In this document: in pieces, positions 1-9,675 of the stretch
How positions within the stretch are numbered: position 1 is the first letter of the stretch
Layout of the letters: every line of letters starts with the position of its first letter
NCBI RefSeq assembly: GCF_023923225.1
Contig: NZ_CP099489.1
Location: 3,038,001-3,102,000, forward strand
Source: Ornithinimicrobium faecis
GTDB lineage: Bacteria; Actinomycetota; Actinomycetes; Actinomycetales; Dermatophilaceae
Direction: 5' to 3'
Length of the DNA stretch: 64,000 nt
Notes under the pieces: generated by a model
What the model saw: only the letters and a program-made list of their open reading frames with translations
What the model was told of the DNA's origin: nothing
The model's database searches: none
Made by a program: the position numbers and the translations under genes

Positions 1-15
1 GGCCGCCCGCCGGGA

Positions 16-21
16 TAGAGT
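16..21 (+). promoter_or_regulatory. -10 hexamer of deoC (leaderless)
   Basis: TAGAGT lies exactly six bases before the GTG start of deoC. With the usual spacing transcription would begin at the start codon itself. The -35 region lies mostly outside the window. The same arrangement recurs at many genes in this window. Confidence 0.55.
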
Positions 22-27
22 GAAGCG

Positions 28-1035
28 GTGAGCACTGACACCGACGTCCCCGCGACGAATGCGGCCGACACGCCTGCCCGGGCTCGGGAGATCCTCGGGG
101 TCTCGCGGCTGACGAACAAGGCCCTGACCTCGTGGCTGCATGGCCTGCCGGGGGTGGATCAGGTCGGCGCGGAGGCTCGTGCTGCGGCCTTGGGCACGCG
201 GTCGATCAAGACGACCTCGAAGGCCTGGGCGATCGACACGGCGATCTCGATGATCGACCTCACCACCCTCGAGGGCGCCGACACCCCCGGTCGGGTCCGC
301 GGGCTGGCAACCAAGGCCCTGGTCCCCGACCCGAGCGACATAAGCACCCCCCGCCCCGCGGCTGTCTGTGTCTATGGCGACATGGTGGGCCACGCCAAGG
401 ACGTGCTGGGCGACAGCGGCGTAAAGGTGGCCGCCGTCGCGACGGCCTTCCCGTCCGGGCGGGCCAGCATGGCGGTCAAACTGGCTGATGTCGCCGACGC
501 GGTCAACGCTGGGGCCGATGAGATCGACATGGTGATCGACCGTGGAGCGTTCCTGTCCGGGGACTATCTGACGGTCTTCGACCAGATCGTCGCGGTCAAG
601 GAGGCCTGCGGTGCGGCCCGGCTGAAGGTGATCATGGAGACCGGCGAGCTGGTGACCTATGACAACGTGCGCCGTGCGTCCTACCTGTCGATGTTGGCTG
701 GTGGTGACTTCATCAAGACCTCCACGGGCAAGGTCCAACCGGCAGCCACGCTGCCGGTGACGCTGATCATGTTGCAGGCCGTGCGGGACTGGCGTGAGCT
801 CACTGGGCAGATGGTGGGGGTCAAGCCTGCTGGTGGCATCCGCACCAGCAAGGACGCCATCAAGTTCCTCGTCGCTGTCCATGAGGTCGCCGGGGAGGAC
901 TGGCTCACCAACGAGTGGTTCCGTTTTGGTGCCTCCAGCCTGCTCAACGACCTGCTGCTGCAGCGCCAGAAGATGGCCACCGGTGCCTACTCGGGCGCTG
1001 ACTACATTGCCGACGACTCCCCGTCCCTCTACTAG
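28..1035 (+). CDS. deoC: Deoxyribose-phosphate aldolase
   Basis: DeoC cleaves 2-deoxyribose-5-phosphate to glyceraldehyde-3-phosphate and acetaldehyde, the last step of deoxynucleoside breakdown in the cytoplasm. The 335-residue protein carries the class I aldolase Schiff-base lysine in FIKTSTGK (about Lys230) and the DLTTLEG segment near residue 77. It is longer than the E. coli enzyme because of an N-terminal extension of about 60 residues, as in the longer DeoC subfamily. The GTG start is supported by a TAGAGT -10 element six bases upstream. It is followed after 13 bases by two aldehyde dehydrogenase genes, which suggests that the acetaldehyde product is oxidised by its own operon. Confidence 0.95.
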   Translation: MSTDTDVPATNAADTPARAREILGVSRLTNKALTSWLHGLPGVDQVGAEARAAALGTRSIKTTSKAWAIDTAISMIDLTTLEGADTPGRVRGLATKALVPDPSDISTPRPAAVCVYGDMVGHAKDVLGDSGVKVAAVATAFPSGRASMAVKLADVADAVNAGADEIDMVIDRGAFLSGDYLTVFDQIVAVKEACGAARLKVIMETGELVTYDNVRRASYLSMLAGGDFIKTSTGKVQPAATLPVTLIMLQAVRDWRELTGQMVGVKPAGGIRTSKDAIKFLVAVHEVAGEDWLTNEWFRFGASSLLNDLLLQRQKMATGAYSGADYIADDSPSLY

Positions 1036-1048
1036 GAGCAGCCGACCC

Positions 1049-2490
<1,442 letters not shown>

Positions 2491-2494
<4 letters not shown>

Positions 2495-3435
2495 GCACCA
2501 CCACCAACAAGCCAGCCAGCAAGACCGCCACCACAGCCAGCACCGGGCGGGTGGACGTCCGCAAGACCTACAAGCTCTATATCGGCGGCAAGTTCCCCCG
2601 CTCCGAGTCCGGTCGCTCCTACGAGGTCTTCTCCACCGGCCGCTCCCCCAAGTTCCTGGCCAACGCCGCCCAGGGCTCGCGCAAGGACGCCCGCGACGCC
2701 GTCGTCGCCGCCCGCAAGGCGGTCTCCGGCTGGGCCGGCGCCACGGCCTACAACCGCGGCCAGGTGCTCTATCGCGTCGCCGAGGTCATGGAATCACGGC
2801 GCTCCCAGTTCGTCACCGAGGTGCAGGCCGCCGAAGGGCTCACTGCAACACGCGCCGAGGCCAACGTCTCCGCCGCCATCGACCGCTGGGTCTGGTATGC
2901 CGGATGGTCCGACAAGTTCGCCCAGGTCCTCGGCGGCACCAACCCCGTCGCCGGCCCCTTCTTCAACATCTCCGCGCCCGAGCCGACCGGTGTGGTGGCC
3001 GCGCTGGCCCCGCAGGGCTCCTCCCTGCTCGGGCTGGTCTCGGTCGTGGCACCAATCATCGTCTCGGGCAACACTGCTGTGGTCCTCGCCTCCCAGGAGC
3101 GCCCGGTCCCGGCCATCACGCTGGCCGAGGCGCTGGCCACCTCCGATGTGCCCGGTGGCGTGGTCAACCTGATCACCGGCGTCACCTCTGAGGTCGCCCC
3201 GTGGCTGGCCTCGCACCGTGATGTGAATGCGATCGACCTGACCGGTGCCGCGGATGCCCCCGACGTGGTGTGGGGTGACCTGGAGGCAGCCTCGGCTGAG
3301 AACCTCAAGCGGGTGCTCCGACCGGCTGGCGCCGGCGTCACGGCCACAGAGCCGGACTTCACGCTCGAGCCTGGCCTGGAGCGGATCGAGGCCTTCCTGG
3401 AGACCAAGACCGTCTGGCACCCCAAGGGCACCTGA
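2491..3435 (+). CDS. Half-length aldehyde dehydrogenase family protein lacking catalytic residues
   Basis: A 314-residue ALDH-fold protein aligning with the cofactor-binding part of the family. The usual PWNFP asparagine motif is replaced by a segment reading APQGSSLLG, the LELGGK glutamate is missing, and no catalytic cysteine region exists. It ends with an intact segment, ETKTVWHPKG, so it does not look frameshifted. The GTG start overlaps the stop of the active ALDH by four bases, implying translational coupling. In ALDH16 proteins an active ALDH domain is followed by a non-catalytic ALDH-like domain, and the summed length here (481 + 314) is close to that family's. I infer a non-catalytic partner subunit. 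Confidence 0.85.
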
Positions 3436-3444
3436 GCGACGTGG

Positions 3445-3921
3445 TCAGGGCTGGCGAACGGCCCGCGCGATGAAGCACTGTGCGAGCAGGTTGCGGAGGT
3501 GGACCTCCGCAACCGCTGGATCGAGGAACATCTCGGCCAACGCTGCCGCGACACCGTCACCGGGGTTGACGACGCGGTTCGCGGGATAGTGCATCGTCCC
3601 GCGGCGGGTGTAGGCACGCAGCACGCGGGGGCCTTCGTCAAACCATTCCGGCATGTCCGATGAGTCCTCCCGCCCGGAACAGGGATCGGCATGAACGAAG
3701 ACCGGACCGACCTCGCGCCACGGGCTGGAGATCGTGAGCGGTGCATGAGACAGCAGCATGATCCGCTCCCCGACGTCGCTCCGCCGGAGGCAGCAGCGCA
3801 GCTGCTCGCCGCCCAATTCGTCAACGAAGGCGGTGACGCTGTGGTGCTGACTGTCCACTCCCTCCGCTCGAACGGTCGCGAGCTCAGCAGGGTCAATGGC
3901 CTGGATGAGATAAGTGCCCAT
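3445..3921 (-). CDS. DUF1203 family protein
   Basis: A 158-residue protein resembling the DUF1203 family: it opens with the typical YLIQAIDPAEL and has conserved segments reading LLSHAPL, GPVFVHAD and RAY near the middle. No function is established for this family. The ATG at 3921 was chosen because homology begins there; the open frame continues about 36 residues further upstream but that part has no family character. It is convergent with the ALDH genes and divergent from the ABC-F transcription unit. There is no signal peptide or membrane segment, so it is probably cytoplasmic. Confidence 0.75.
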   Translation of the reverse strand: MGTYLIQAIDPAELATVRAEGVDSQHHSVTAFVDELGGEQLRCCLRRSDVGERIMLLSHAPLTISSPWREVGPVFVHADPCSGREDSSDMPEWFDEGPRVLRAYTRRGTMHYPANRVVNPGDGVAAALAEMFLDPAVAEVHLRNLLAQCFIARAVRQP

Positions 3922-3991
3922 GTCAGGAAGTCGCCCCACCCTGCAGAAACGTGAGGTCTCGGCCGCTGGGGCGCCGCGACGGGAAAAGGCT

Positions 3992-4020
3992 TTGCCCTGA
4001 CGGCAGCTTCCACGTAACCT
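3992..4020 (+). promoter_or_regulatory. Promoter of the ABC-F leader
   Basis: TTGCCC (3992-3997) and TAACCT (4015-4020) are separated by 17 bases, ideal for a housekeeping sigma factor. An A-rich stretch (GAAAAGG) lies just upstream of the -35. Transcription is predicted to start at about 4027-4028, on the ATG of a tiny ORF. WhiB7-type activators use AT-rich DNA next to the -35; whether that applies here is open. Confidence 0.6.
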
Positions 4021-4027
4021 CACTCGC

Positions 4028-4042
4028 ATGTGGATCTCCTGA
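4028..4042 (+). CDS. Candidate four-codon leader ORF (Met-Trp-Ile-Ser)
   Basis: ATG TGG ATC TCC TGA begins at the predicted transcription start, seven bases after the -10 element, so it would be read from a leaderless mRNA. It is followed by a strong hairpin and then the ABC-F gene. Ribosome stalling on such short ORFs controls several known antibiotic-inducible ABC-F and methyltransferase genes. That this one is translated is inference; a five-codon ORF can occur by chance. Confidence 0.4.
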   Translation: MWIS

Positions 4043-4052
4043 AGCCGCCCTG

Positions 4053-4086
4053 CCGCGCCGTCACGCCCTCGCGCTGACGGCTGCGG
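4053..4086 (+). promoter_or_regulatory. Leader hairpin upstream of the ABC-F gene
   Basis: CCGC-GCCGTCA (4053-4063) pairs with TGACGGC-T-GCGG (4075-4086): 11 base pairs with a single bulged T and an 11-base loop. No T-run follows at once, so it could act as an attenuator or as a block to transcription or translation relieved by a stalled ribosome on the upstream mini-ORF. Confidence 0.5.
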
Positions 4087-4109
4087 TCACTGCTTCCCAC
4101 AGGAGTCCC

Positions 4110-5813
4110 ATGACCCAACCCTCACCCCTGCACACTTCTGCCGCGTCCGGTGCTGATCACCTGCGCCTCGACGGCATCTCCCGCTCGTTCCCGGACCGCC
4201 GGGTCCTGACCGACGTCAGCCTGACCGTCTCGTCCGGGGAGATCGCTGCCCTGATCGGCGAGAACGGCTCGGGCAAGTCGACTCTGCTGCGCATTGCCGC
4301 AGGTCTCGACGAGCCGGATGCCGGCTCGGTCAGCGCACCGGGCACGGTCGGGTTGTTCCATCAGGAGCCACCCTTCGACCTCGCCCTGAGCATCGATGGC
4401 GTCCTCGACGACGCGACTGCCCCCATCCGGGAGCTGGCCCGCCTCGTGGAGGTGGAGGGGCAGGCGATGGCCGACGGCGAGCCCGGCGCAGCCCCGCGCC
4501 TGCACACGGCCATCGAGGCGGCAGAGCGCCACCACGCCTGGGAGCTCGACCACCGCGTCGACCAGGTCGTGGCGGGCCTGGGTCTGGCACAGCTGCCGCG
4601 GGATCGGCCGGCCAGCGAACTCTCCGGCGGCCAGCTCTCCCGCCTGTCGCTGGCCTGGCTGCTGCTGCGCTCCCCCGACACGCTCCTGCTGGATGAGCCC
4701 ACCAACCATCTCGACGACGCGGCCACCCGCAGCCTGGTCGAGCTGCTCCGGGGCTGGTCTGGGCCGGTGCTGCTGGCAAGCCACGACCGCGCCTTCCTGG
4801 ACGAGGTCGGCACCACGCTGCTCGACCTGGATCCGGCCCCGCGTCCGTTCGCCTCGGTGCGGCACGACCACGACTCCCCCGGCTCGGGCTTTGGTGTCAC
4901 CAAGTTCACCGGCAACTACACGGCCTATCTGCAGCACCGGCAGGACGAGCGTGAGCGGTGGGTCCACCGGTTCCGCGACGAGCAGGGCGAATTGGCCCGG
5001 CTGCGCGCCAGGGTCCGGGCCGACCACACCGTCGGGCACCCGGGACGCGAGCCACGCACCGAGGGCAAGATGGCCAAGAAGTTCTATGCCGACCGCAATG
5101 CCAAGGTCGTCTCCCGCCGGGTCAACGACGCGGAGACCGCCCTGGAGCGGCTCGAGCAGGATCAGGTGCGCAAGCCACCAGCCCGGATGCGGTTTGTGGG
5201 ACTGGCCGGGCAGGCGAGCGGCGGCAGTCAGGCCCCCGCGGCCGGGCCCGTCCTGACCGCCACCCACGTCGCGGTCGCGCGCCGACTGGCCCCCACATCG
5301 CTGTCGCTGGGCTCACGTGAACGGCTGCTGGTCACCGGCGCCAACGGGTCGGGAAAGTCCACCCTGCTGTCCGTGCTCGCCGGACAGTTGGAGGCCGATG
5401 GCGGCGCCATCACCCGACCCGACCGACTGCACGTCGCGCTGCTCAGCCAGGAACCACTCTGGCGAGATGACGCGCAGACCGTGCGCACGGCATACGCCAC
5501 TGCCGTCGGACTCGACCGAGCCGAGCGCACCCCGCTGGCCACCTTCGGACTGATCGCCGGCCGGGATGCCGACCGGCCGGTGGGCTCCCTGAGCGTCGGG
5601 CAGCGCCGCCGCCTCGACCTTGCGGTGCTGCTGGCCGACCCGTCCGACGTGCTGTTGCTCGACGAGCCCACCAACCATCTCTCGCTGCTCCTGGTCACCG
5701 AGCTGGAGCAGTCCCTGCCCGACTATCCCGGCGCCGTCGTCGTCGCCAGCCACGACCGGTGGCTGCGCGAGGGCTGGACCGGCGAACGACTCCACCTGGA
5801 AGGACACGCATGA
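4110..5813 (+). CDS. ABC-F family ATPase (probable ribosome protection or translation factor)
   Basis: Cytoplasmic protein of 567 residues with two ABC ATPase domains and no membrane segment, the ABC-F layout. Domain 1 has Walker [10 protein letters not shown] (about residue 50), signature LSGGQ (about 171) and Walker [12 protein letters not shown] (about 190). Domain 2 has GANGSGKST (about 410), the variant signature LSVGQ (about 493) and [11 protein letters not shown] (about 515). A charged linker of about 100 residues joins them, the part that reaches into the ribosome in antibiotic-resistance ABC-F proteins. The ATG at 4110 follows AGGAG. The leader organisation suggests inducible expression. 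The next gene, an acetyltransferase, overlaps by ATGA. The antibiotic spectrum cannot be read from the sequence. Confidence 0.9.
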   Translation: MTQPSPLHTSAASGADHLRLDGISRSFPDRRVLTDVSLTVSSGEIAALIGENGSGKSTLLRIAAGLDEPDAGSVSAPGTVGLFHQEPPFDLALSIDGVLDDATAPIRELARLVEVEGQAMADGEPGAAPRLHTAIEAAERHHAWELDHRVDQVVAGLGLAQLPRDRPASELSGGQLSRLSLAWLLLRSPDTLLLDEPTNHLDDAATRSLVELLRGWSGPVLLASHDRAFLDEVGTTLLDLDPAPRPFASVRHDHDSPGSGFGVTKFTGNYTAYLQHRQDERERWVHRFRDEQGELARLRARVRADHTVGHPGREPRTEGKMAKKFYADRNAKVVSRRVNDAETALERLEQDQVRKPPARMRFVGLAGQASGGSQAPAAGPVLTATHVAVARRLAPTSLSLGSRERLLVTGANGSGKSTLLSVLAGQLEADGGAITRPDRLHVALLSQEPLWRDDAQTVRTAYATAVGLDRAERTPLATFGLIAGRDADRPVGSLSVGQRRRLDLAVLLADPSDVLLLDEPTNHLSLLLVTELEQSLPDYPGAVVVASHDRWLREGWTGERLHLEGHA

Positions 5814-6262
5814 ACATCACCATCACCCGCGGCAACGACCCCGAGGCAACCCGCCGGATCCTGGGCGGGCTGCCCGACTGGTTCGGCATCCCTGCGGCCA
5901 ACGAGCACTACGTCAGCGCGGCGGCCGAGAAGGACTCCTATCTCGCCCGGGTCGAGGGCAGCACCGTGGGAGTGGCACTGATCGACCGGCACTTCCCGGA
6001 CACCGGCGAGATCCACCTCATCGCGGTCGCCCCCGAGCACCACGGCACGGGAGTCGGCTCGGCGCTGGTGACGGCGATCGAGCACGATCTGCGCACAGAC
6101 GGCGCCCGGCTGCTCGAGGTCAAGACCGTCGGTCCGTCGCACGATGACGCGGGGTATGCCGCGACCCGGGCGTTCTATGCGGCGCGCGGCTTCCTGCCAC
6201 TCGAGGAGATCAGAGGGCTGGAGTGGGACGGTCCCCTGGTCATCATGGTCAAGCCACTCTGA
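5810..6262 (+). CDS. GNAT family N-acetyltransferase
   Basis: A 150-residue protein with the GNAT acetyl-CoA site: the motif A region reads APEHHGTGVGSALV (about residues 73-86), with motif B near ATRAFYAARGF. The substrate is unknown. It overlaps the ABC-F gene by ATGA and is therefore translationally coupled to it. This coupling raises the possibility of an antibiotic- or stress-related modification, but acetylation of a protein or small metabolite is equally possible. The length is normal for a single-domain GNAT. Confidence 0.88.
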   Translation: MNITITRGNDPEATRRILGGLPDWFGIPAANEHYVSAAAEKDSYLARVEGSTVGVALIDRHFPDTGEIHLIAVAPEHHGTGVGSALVTAIEHDLRTDGARLLEVKTVGPSHDDAGYAATRAFYAARGFLPLEEIRGLEWDGPLVIMVKPL

Positions 6263-6283
6263 CACCGACGGGCCGTGCCAGGA

Positions 6284-7579
6284 TCAGTCAGCGGAGACCC
6301 GGTCGATGATCAGCGGAGCCGGCGAGTGCGCCGTGCTGGCGGCCGAGATCTCCCAGGCACCCTCCAGCGACTCCTGGGCACGAGCGAAGCGCTCCGGGGT
6401 GTCGGTGTGCAGCGTCAGCAGCGGCTGACCAGCCGTCACCGTGTCTCCGGGCTTGGCGTGCATCTCAACACCGGCGCCCGCTTGGACCGGGTCCTCTTTG
6501 CGTGCGCGACCAGCGCCGAGCCGCCACGCGGCAACGCCGACCTGCAGGGCATCGAGCGTGGTCAGCACACCGTCCGCGTCAGCGGTGATCTGCTGCGTCT
6601 CGCGAGCCACCGGCAGGTCCGCGTCGGGGTCCCCACCCTGGGCCGAGATCATCGCCCGCCACACATCCATGGCGCGACCGTCGGCCAGGGCATCGGCCGG
6701 GTCCACATCCTCAACACCGGCCGCAACCAGCATCTCGCGGGCAAGTGCCACGGTGAGCTCGACCACGTCTGAGGGCCCTCCGCCAGCCAGCACCTCGACG
6801 CTCTCGCGCACCTCGAGCGCGTTGCCCGCGGTCAACCCGAGCGGCGTGGACATGTCGGTGAGCAGCGCCACGGTGCGCACACCGGCATCAGTGCCGAGGC
6901 CGACCATGGTGCGGGCCAGCTCACCGGCCTGCTCGGCGTCCTTCATGAAGGCGCCCGAGCCAACCTTGACGTCGAGCACCAGGGCACCGGTGCCCTCGGC
7001 GATCTTCTTGCTCATGATCGAGGACGCGATCAGCGGGATCGCCTCGACGGTCCCGGTGACATCGCGCAGGGCATAGAGCCGCTTGTCGGCCGGAGCCAAC
7101 CCGGCCCCGGCAGCACAGATGACCGCGCCGATGTCCTCGAGCTGGGCCAGCATGTCCTCGTTGGACAGGTCAGCTTGCCACCCAGGGATCGCCTCGAGCT
7201 TGTCGAGCGTGCCGCCGGTGTGGCCCAGCCCGCGTCCGGACAGCTGCGGGACGGCCACGCCGCAGGCGGCGACCAGCGGAGCGAGCGGCAGCGTGATCTT
7301 GTCACCGACGCCGCCGGTGGAGTGCTTGTCCGAGGTGGGGCGGCTCAGCGTGGAGAAGTCCATGCGCTCCCCCGAGGCGATCATCGCGGCGGTCCAGTCG
7401 CTGATCTCGCGTCGGTCCATGCCGTTGAGCAGGATCGCCATCGCGAGGGCGGCCATCTGCTCATCGGCGATCACACCACGGGTGTAGGCATCGATCGTCC
7501 AGGCAATCTGCTCACCCGACAACTCCCGCTGGTCGCGCTTGGCCCGGATGATGTCAACGGCATCGAAGTTCTCACTCAC
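6284..7579 (-). CDS. deoA: Thymidine phosphorylase
   Basis: DeoA converts thymidine and phosphate to thymine and 2-deoxyribose-1-phosphate. The protein has 431 residues, as expected. The family signature is visible around residues 70-90 (DKHSTGGVGDKITL), together with SGRGLGHTGGTLDKLE near 110 and the C-terminal lid domain. The GTG at 7579 starts the conserved region SENFDAVDIIRAKRD; an upstream in-frame extension is unlikely. It belongs functionally with cdd and the nucleoside transporter transcribed in the same direction from 15.6 kb, but three unrelated genes lie between them. Confidence 0.95.
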   Translation of the reverse strand: MSENFDAVDIIRAKRDQRELSGEQIAWTIDAYTRGVIADEQMAALAMAILLNGMDRREISDWTAAMIASGERMDFSTLSRPTSDKHSTGGVGDKITLPLAPLVAACGVAVPQLSGRGLGHTGGTLDKLEAIPGWQADLSNEDMLAQLEDIGAVICAAGAGLAPADKRLYALRDVTGTVEAIPLIASSIMSKKIAEGTGALVLDVKVGSGAFMKDAEQAGELARTMVGLGTDAGVRTVALLTDMSTPLGLTAGNALEVRESVEVLAGGGPSDVVELTVALAREMLVAAGVEDVDPADALADGRAMDVWRAMISAQGGDPDADLPVARETQQITADADGVLTTLDALQVGVAAWRLGAGRARKEDPVQAGAGVEMHAKPGDTVTAGQPLLTLHTDTPERFARAQESLEGAWEISAASTAHSPAPLIIDRVSAD

Positions 7580-7644
7580 CCGTCCATCCAACCGCACTCG
7601 GAGGCGTTTCGGGACCCCGACGTGCTCAACCCGGCTCACAACGA

Positions 7645-7680
7645 CAGGGTGCCGCCGCCCGGACGGACGACGGCACCCTG
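7645..7680 (-). terminator. Hairpin terminator after the F420-reductase-like gene
   Basis: CAGGGTGCCG (7645-7654) and CGGCACCCTG (7671-7680) form a perfect 10-bp stem just beyond the stop codon of the gene at 7695-8267. It isolates that gene from deoA. Confidence 0.7.
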
Positions 7681-7694
7681 GACAGCGACGGGTG

Positions 7695-8267
7695 TCAGGC
7701 GATCACACCGAAGCCACCGGTCCAGGAGATCCGCTCGCTGGCGGCGAGGGTCAACTGCAGGAAGCCCAGGGACTCCAGCTCGCGGGCCCGCTTCAGCGCG
7801 CCGGCGTCAATGGCCTTCAGGCCACCTGCTGCGACGATGCCGCTCAGCAGGGCCTTCGCATCGGCGTCGTCGCCGGCGATGAGGACGGTGGTGGGCAGGG
7901 GGCCGACCTCACCCGAGGCGAGGGTCGCGGCGAAGGTGGTGTTGAACGCCTTCAGAACGCGTGAGTTCGGCAGCTTCTCGGCGATGACCTGGGCGGCTGA
8001 GCCGTCGGCCGGCACAACGAGGGAGTCGAAGGTCTCGAAGTTCAACGGGTTGGTGATGTCGACAACGACCTTGCCGGCCAGCTGATCCGCTCGGGCGGCG
8101 ATGACCTCGTCAACAGCCGGGTAGGGCACGGCCAGGACGACGATGTCACCCGTGACTGCCTGGCTGTTGTCCGAGCCGAGCAGCTCGACGGTGTTGCCGC
8201 CCTTGGTGACGATGCTGGAGATGGCCTGGGCCATGTTGCCGGTGCCGAGAATGCTGACGTGTGACAT
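7695..8267 (-). CDS. NADP oxidoreductase, coenzyme F420-dependent (Npd-like)
   Basis: A 190-residue Rossmann-fold protein resembling NADPH:F420 oxidoreductases. The dinucleotide-binding loop GTGNMAQA is at about residues 7-14, followed by VVLAVPYPAV and VVDITNPLN, both typical of the family. The related F420-dependent enzymes shuttle electrons between NADPH and F420, but many members of this group act on other partners, so the substrate is uncertain. It is divergent from a MarR regulator across a short AT-rich operator, a layout usual for an inducible redox stress gene. Confidence 0.8.
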   Translation of the reverse strand: MSHVSILGTGNMAQAISSIVTKGGNTVELLGSDNSQAVTGDIVVLAVPYPAVDEVIAARADQLAGKVVVDITNPLNFETFDSLVVPADGSAAQVIAEKLPNSRVLKAFNTTFAATLASGEVGPLPTTVLIAGDDADAKALLSGIVAAGGLKAIDAGALKRARELESLGFLQLTLAASERISWTGGFGVIA

Positions 8268-8281
8268 GTGATGTCCTCTCA

Positions 8282-8301
8282 TTAGTTGTTGCTTAAACTA
8301 A
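8282..8301. promoter_or_regulatory. Inverted-repeat operator between oxidoreductase and MarR genes
   Basis: TTAGTT (8282-8287) and AACTAA (8296-8301) form a perfect inverted repeat with an 8-base AT-rich spacer. It stands out from the GC-rich surroundings and sits in the only space between the two divergent genes. MarR dimers typically bind such sites, so it is the likely operator for both promoters. Confidence 0.65.
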
Positions 8302-8339
8302 CTACGCCTCCGTGTTGGTTGTTCCCACAAGTTCCAGGC

Positions 8340-8345
8340 TAGACT
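8340..8345 (+). promoter_or_regulatory. -10 hexamer of the marR gene (leaderless)
   Basis: TAGACT lies six bases before the ATG at 8352, pointing to a leaderless transcript and favouring that ATG over the in-frame GTG two codons upstream. Confidence 0.5.
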
Positions 8346-8351
8346 GTGATC

Positions 8352-8870
8352 ATGACCACACCAACGCACGACGAGACTCAGTGGCTGGACGACGAGCAGC
8401 TCATGGTGTGGGTGCGGATGGTCAGCGTTCTGGAGCTCCTCCCGGCACAACTCGACTCGCACCTGCGTCGGGTGGCCGAGCTGACCTACTTCGACTACTA
8501 CGTCCTGGCGATGCTCTCCGAGGCTCCGGACCGCACCCTGCCGATGAGTGCGTTGGCGGCCCGCACCAACGCCACGCTCCCCCGCCTCTCTCACGTCGCC
8601 CGCCGCCTGGAGCAGTGCGGGCTGCTGGAGCGCACACCCTCCCCGCAGGACCGTCGCGTGACGATCGGGAGGCTGACCGAGGCGGGCTGGGAGACCGTGC
8701 TCGCCACGGCCCCGAAGCATGTGGCCCAGGTGCGCGAGCTTGTTTTCGATGTCCTCTCGCCGGAGCAGGTGTCCCAACTCGCCGACATCACCGAGGCCCT
8801 GGTGGCGGTCCTTGATCCCGAGGGACGGATGAGCCTGGCCTACACCCGTCCGGAGGCCGACCCCCACTGA
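8352..8870 (+). CDS. MarR family transcriptional regulator
   Basis: A winged-helix regulator of 172 residues. The MarR core is clear: TYFDYYVLAMLSEAP, then the recognition region TNATLPRLSHVARRLEQCGLL and the wing reading RTPSPQDRRVTIGRLTEAG. MarR proteins are dimers that usually repress their own gene and a divergent neighbour until a ligand or oxidant releases them. The neighbour here is the F420-reductase-like gene, with an inverted repeat between them. The ATG at 8352 is preferred because of the -10 element spacing. Confidence 0.9.
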   Translation: MTTPTHDETQWLDDEQLMVWVRMVSVLELLPAQLDSHLRRVAELTYFDYYVLAMLSEAPDRTLPMSALAARTNATLPRLSHVARRLEQCGLLERTPSPQDRRVTIGRLTEAGWETVLATAPKHVAQVRELVFDVLSPEQVSQLADITEALVAVLDPEGRMSLAYTRPEADPH

Positions 8871-8965
8871 GTGGGCGGTTGTGAGCCGTATGCCGAGGGC
8901 TGGGTCGCCCGCGGACGTGACCCTCCGGGACCAGTTGCCCGGGCGCGGTGTGCGATCCTGTGCCC

Positions 8966-9649
8966 GTGAATCTCGCCCAGGCCATGAAGCAGATCGTCCC
9001 CGCGGTGCAGGACCTCAAGCGCCGCTCCATGACGCAGCGTGGTGGGGAGACCACCATGCCCGCGTCGCTGATCGCCCTGCGCGATGACCGGGTGCTCACC
9101 GTGGTCACCGCACCGCGCCTGGTGGCCGTCATCGACTGCGCACAGACCCTGGCGATCGGTCTGGCCCCGCAGATGCTGGTCATCGCAGCCCAGGTGAACC
9201 TGCCCGAGCGGGCCGAGAGCGACGGCCTGCCAGCACAGACCGCCGGTGAGGGCATCGCCTACACCACGTTTAACCGTGAGAAGGAGGCGAGCCTGGCCGT
9301 GCAGCGCTATCAGGTGCGGGCGGGCGAGGTGTCCTTCGGCCCACCGGAGCGCGGCCGCCCCGATGACCGCACCCTGATGGACGAGCTCGCCAAGGCGATG
9401 AGCCAGGCTCCCCTCGACCCCACGAAGGTGGCGCGCAAGGAGGACATCCCGACCGAGGCCGGAGTCACTCCGACCTTCCTGCCCGAGGCAGAGGGGCGGC
9501 TGGCCGTCGACGCAGGGACCGTGCGGACGGCCTACGACAAGGTCAAGGGCATCGGTGGCACGGCACTGTTCATCGCCGCCGACGGCACCCAGGCGACCCG
9601 CATGCTCGCCGCTGGCCTGCCCCAGGAGTGCCTGCTCGGCGGAGAGTGA
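8966..9649 (+). CDS. Hypothetical protein
   Basis: A 227-residue protein I do not recognise. It has no signal peptide or clear membrane helix. The middle, around VLTVVTAPRLVAVIDCAQTLAIG, has strand-like hydrophobic stretches, and a later part is rich in charged residues with a DPTKVARKED segment. The GTG start at 8966 was chosen because a weak -10-like hexamer GATCCT ends six bases upstream, as at other genes here. It lies convergent with cdd, 26 bases from its stop codon. Codon use looks like the rest of the window. Confidence 0.7.
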   Translation: MNLAQAMKQIVPAVQDLKRRSMTQRGGETTMPASLIALRDDRVLTVVTAPRLVAVIDCAQTLAIGLAPQMLVIAAQVNLPERAESDGLPAQTAGEGIAYTTFNREKEASLAVQRYQVRAGEVSFGPPERGRPDDRTLMDELAKAMSQAPLDPTKVARKEDIPTEAGVTPTFLPEAEGRLAVDAGTVRTAYDKVKGIGGTALFIAADGTQATRMLAAGLPQECLLGGE

Positions 9650-9675
9650 TCAGCGGCATGTGAGCGCGGGAGCGA

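Noticed and set aside
794..1048. Start of the first ALDH at 794
   Set aside because: This would place 85 codons inside deoC; the ATG at 1049 gives the family N-terminus.
4122..5267. 381-codon minus-strand frame opposite the ABC-F gene
   Set aside because: No family likeness and antisense to a clear ABC-F protein.
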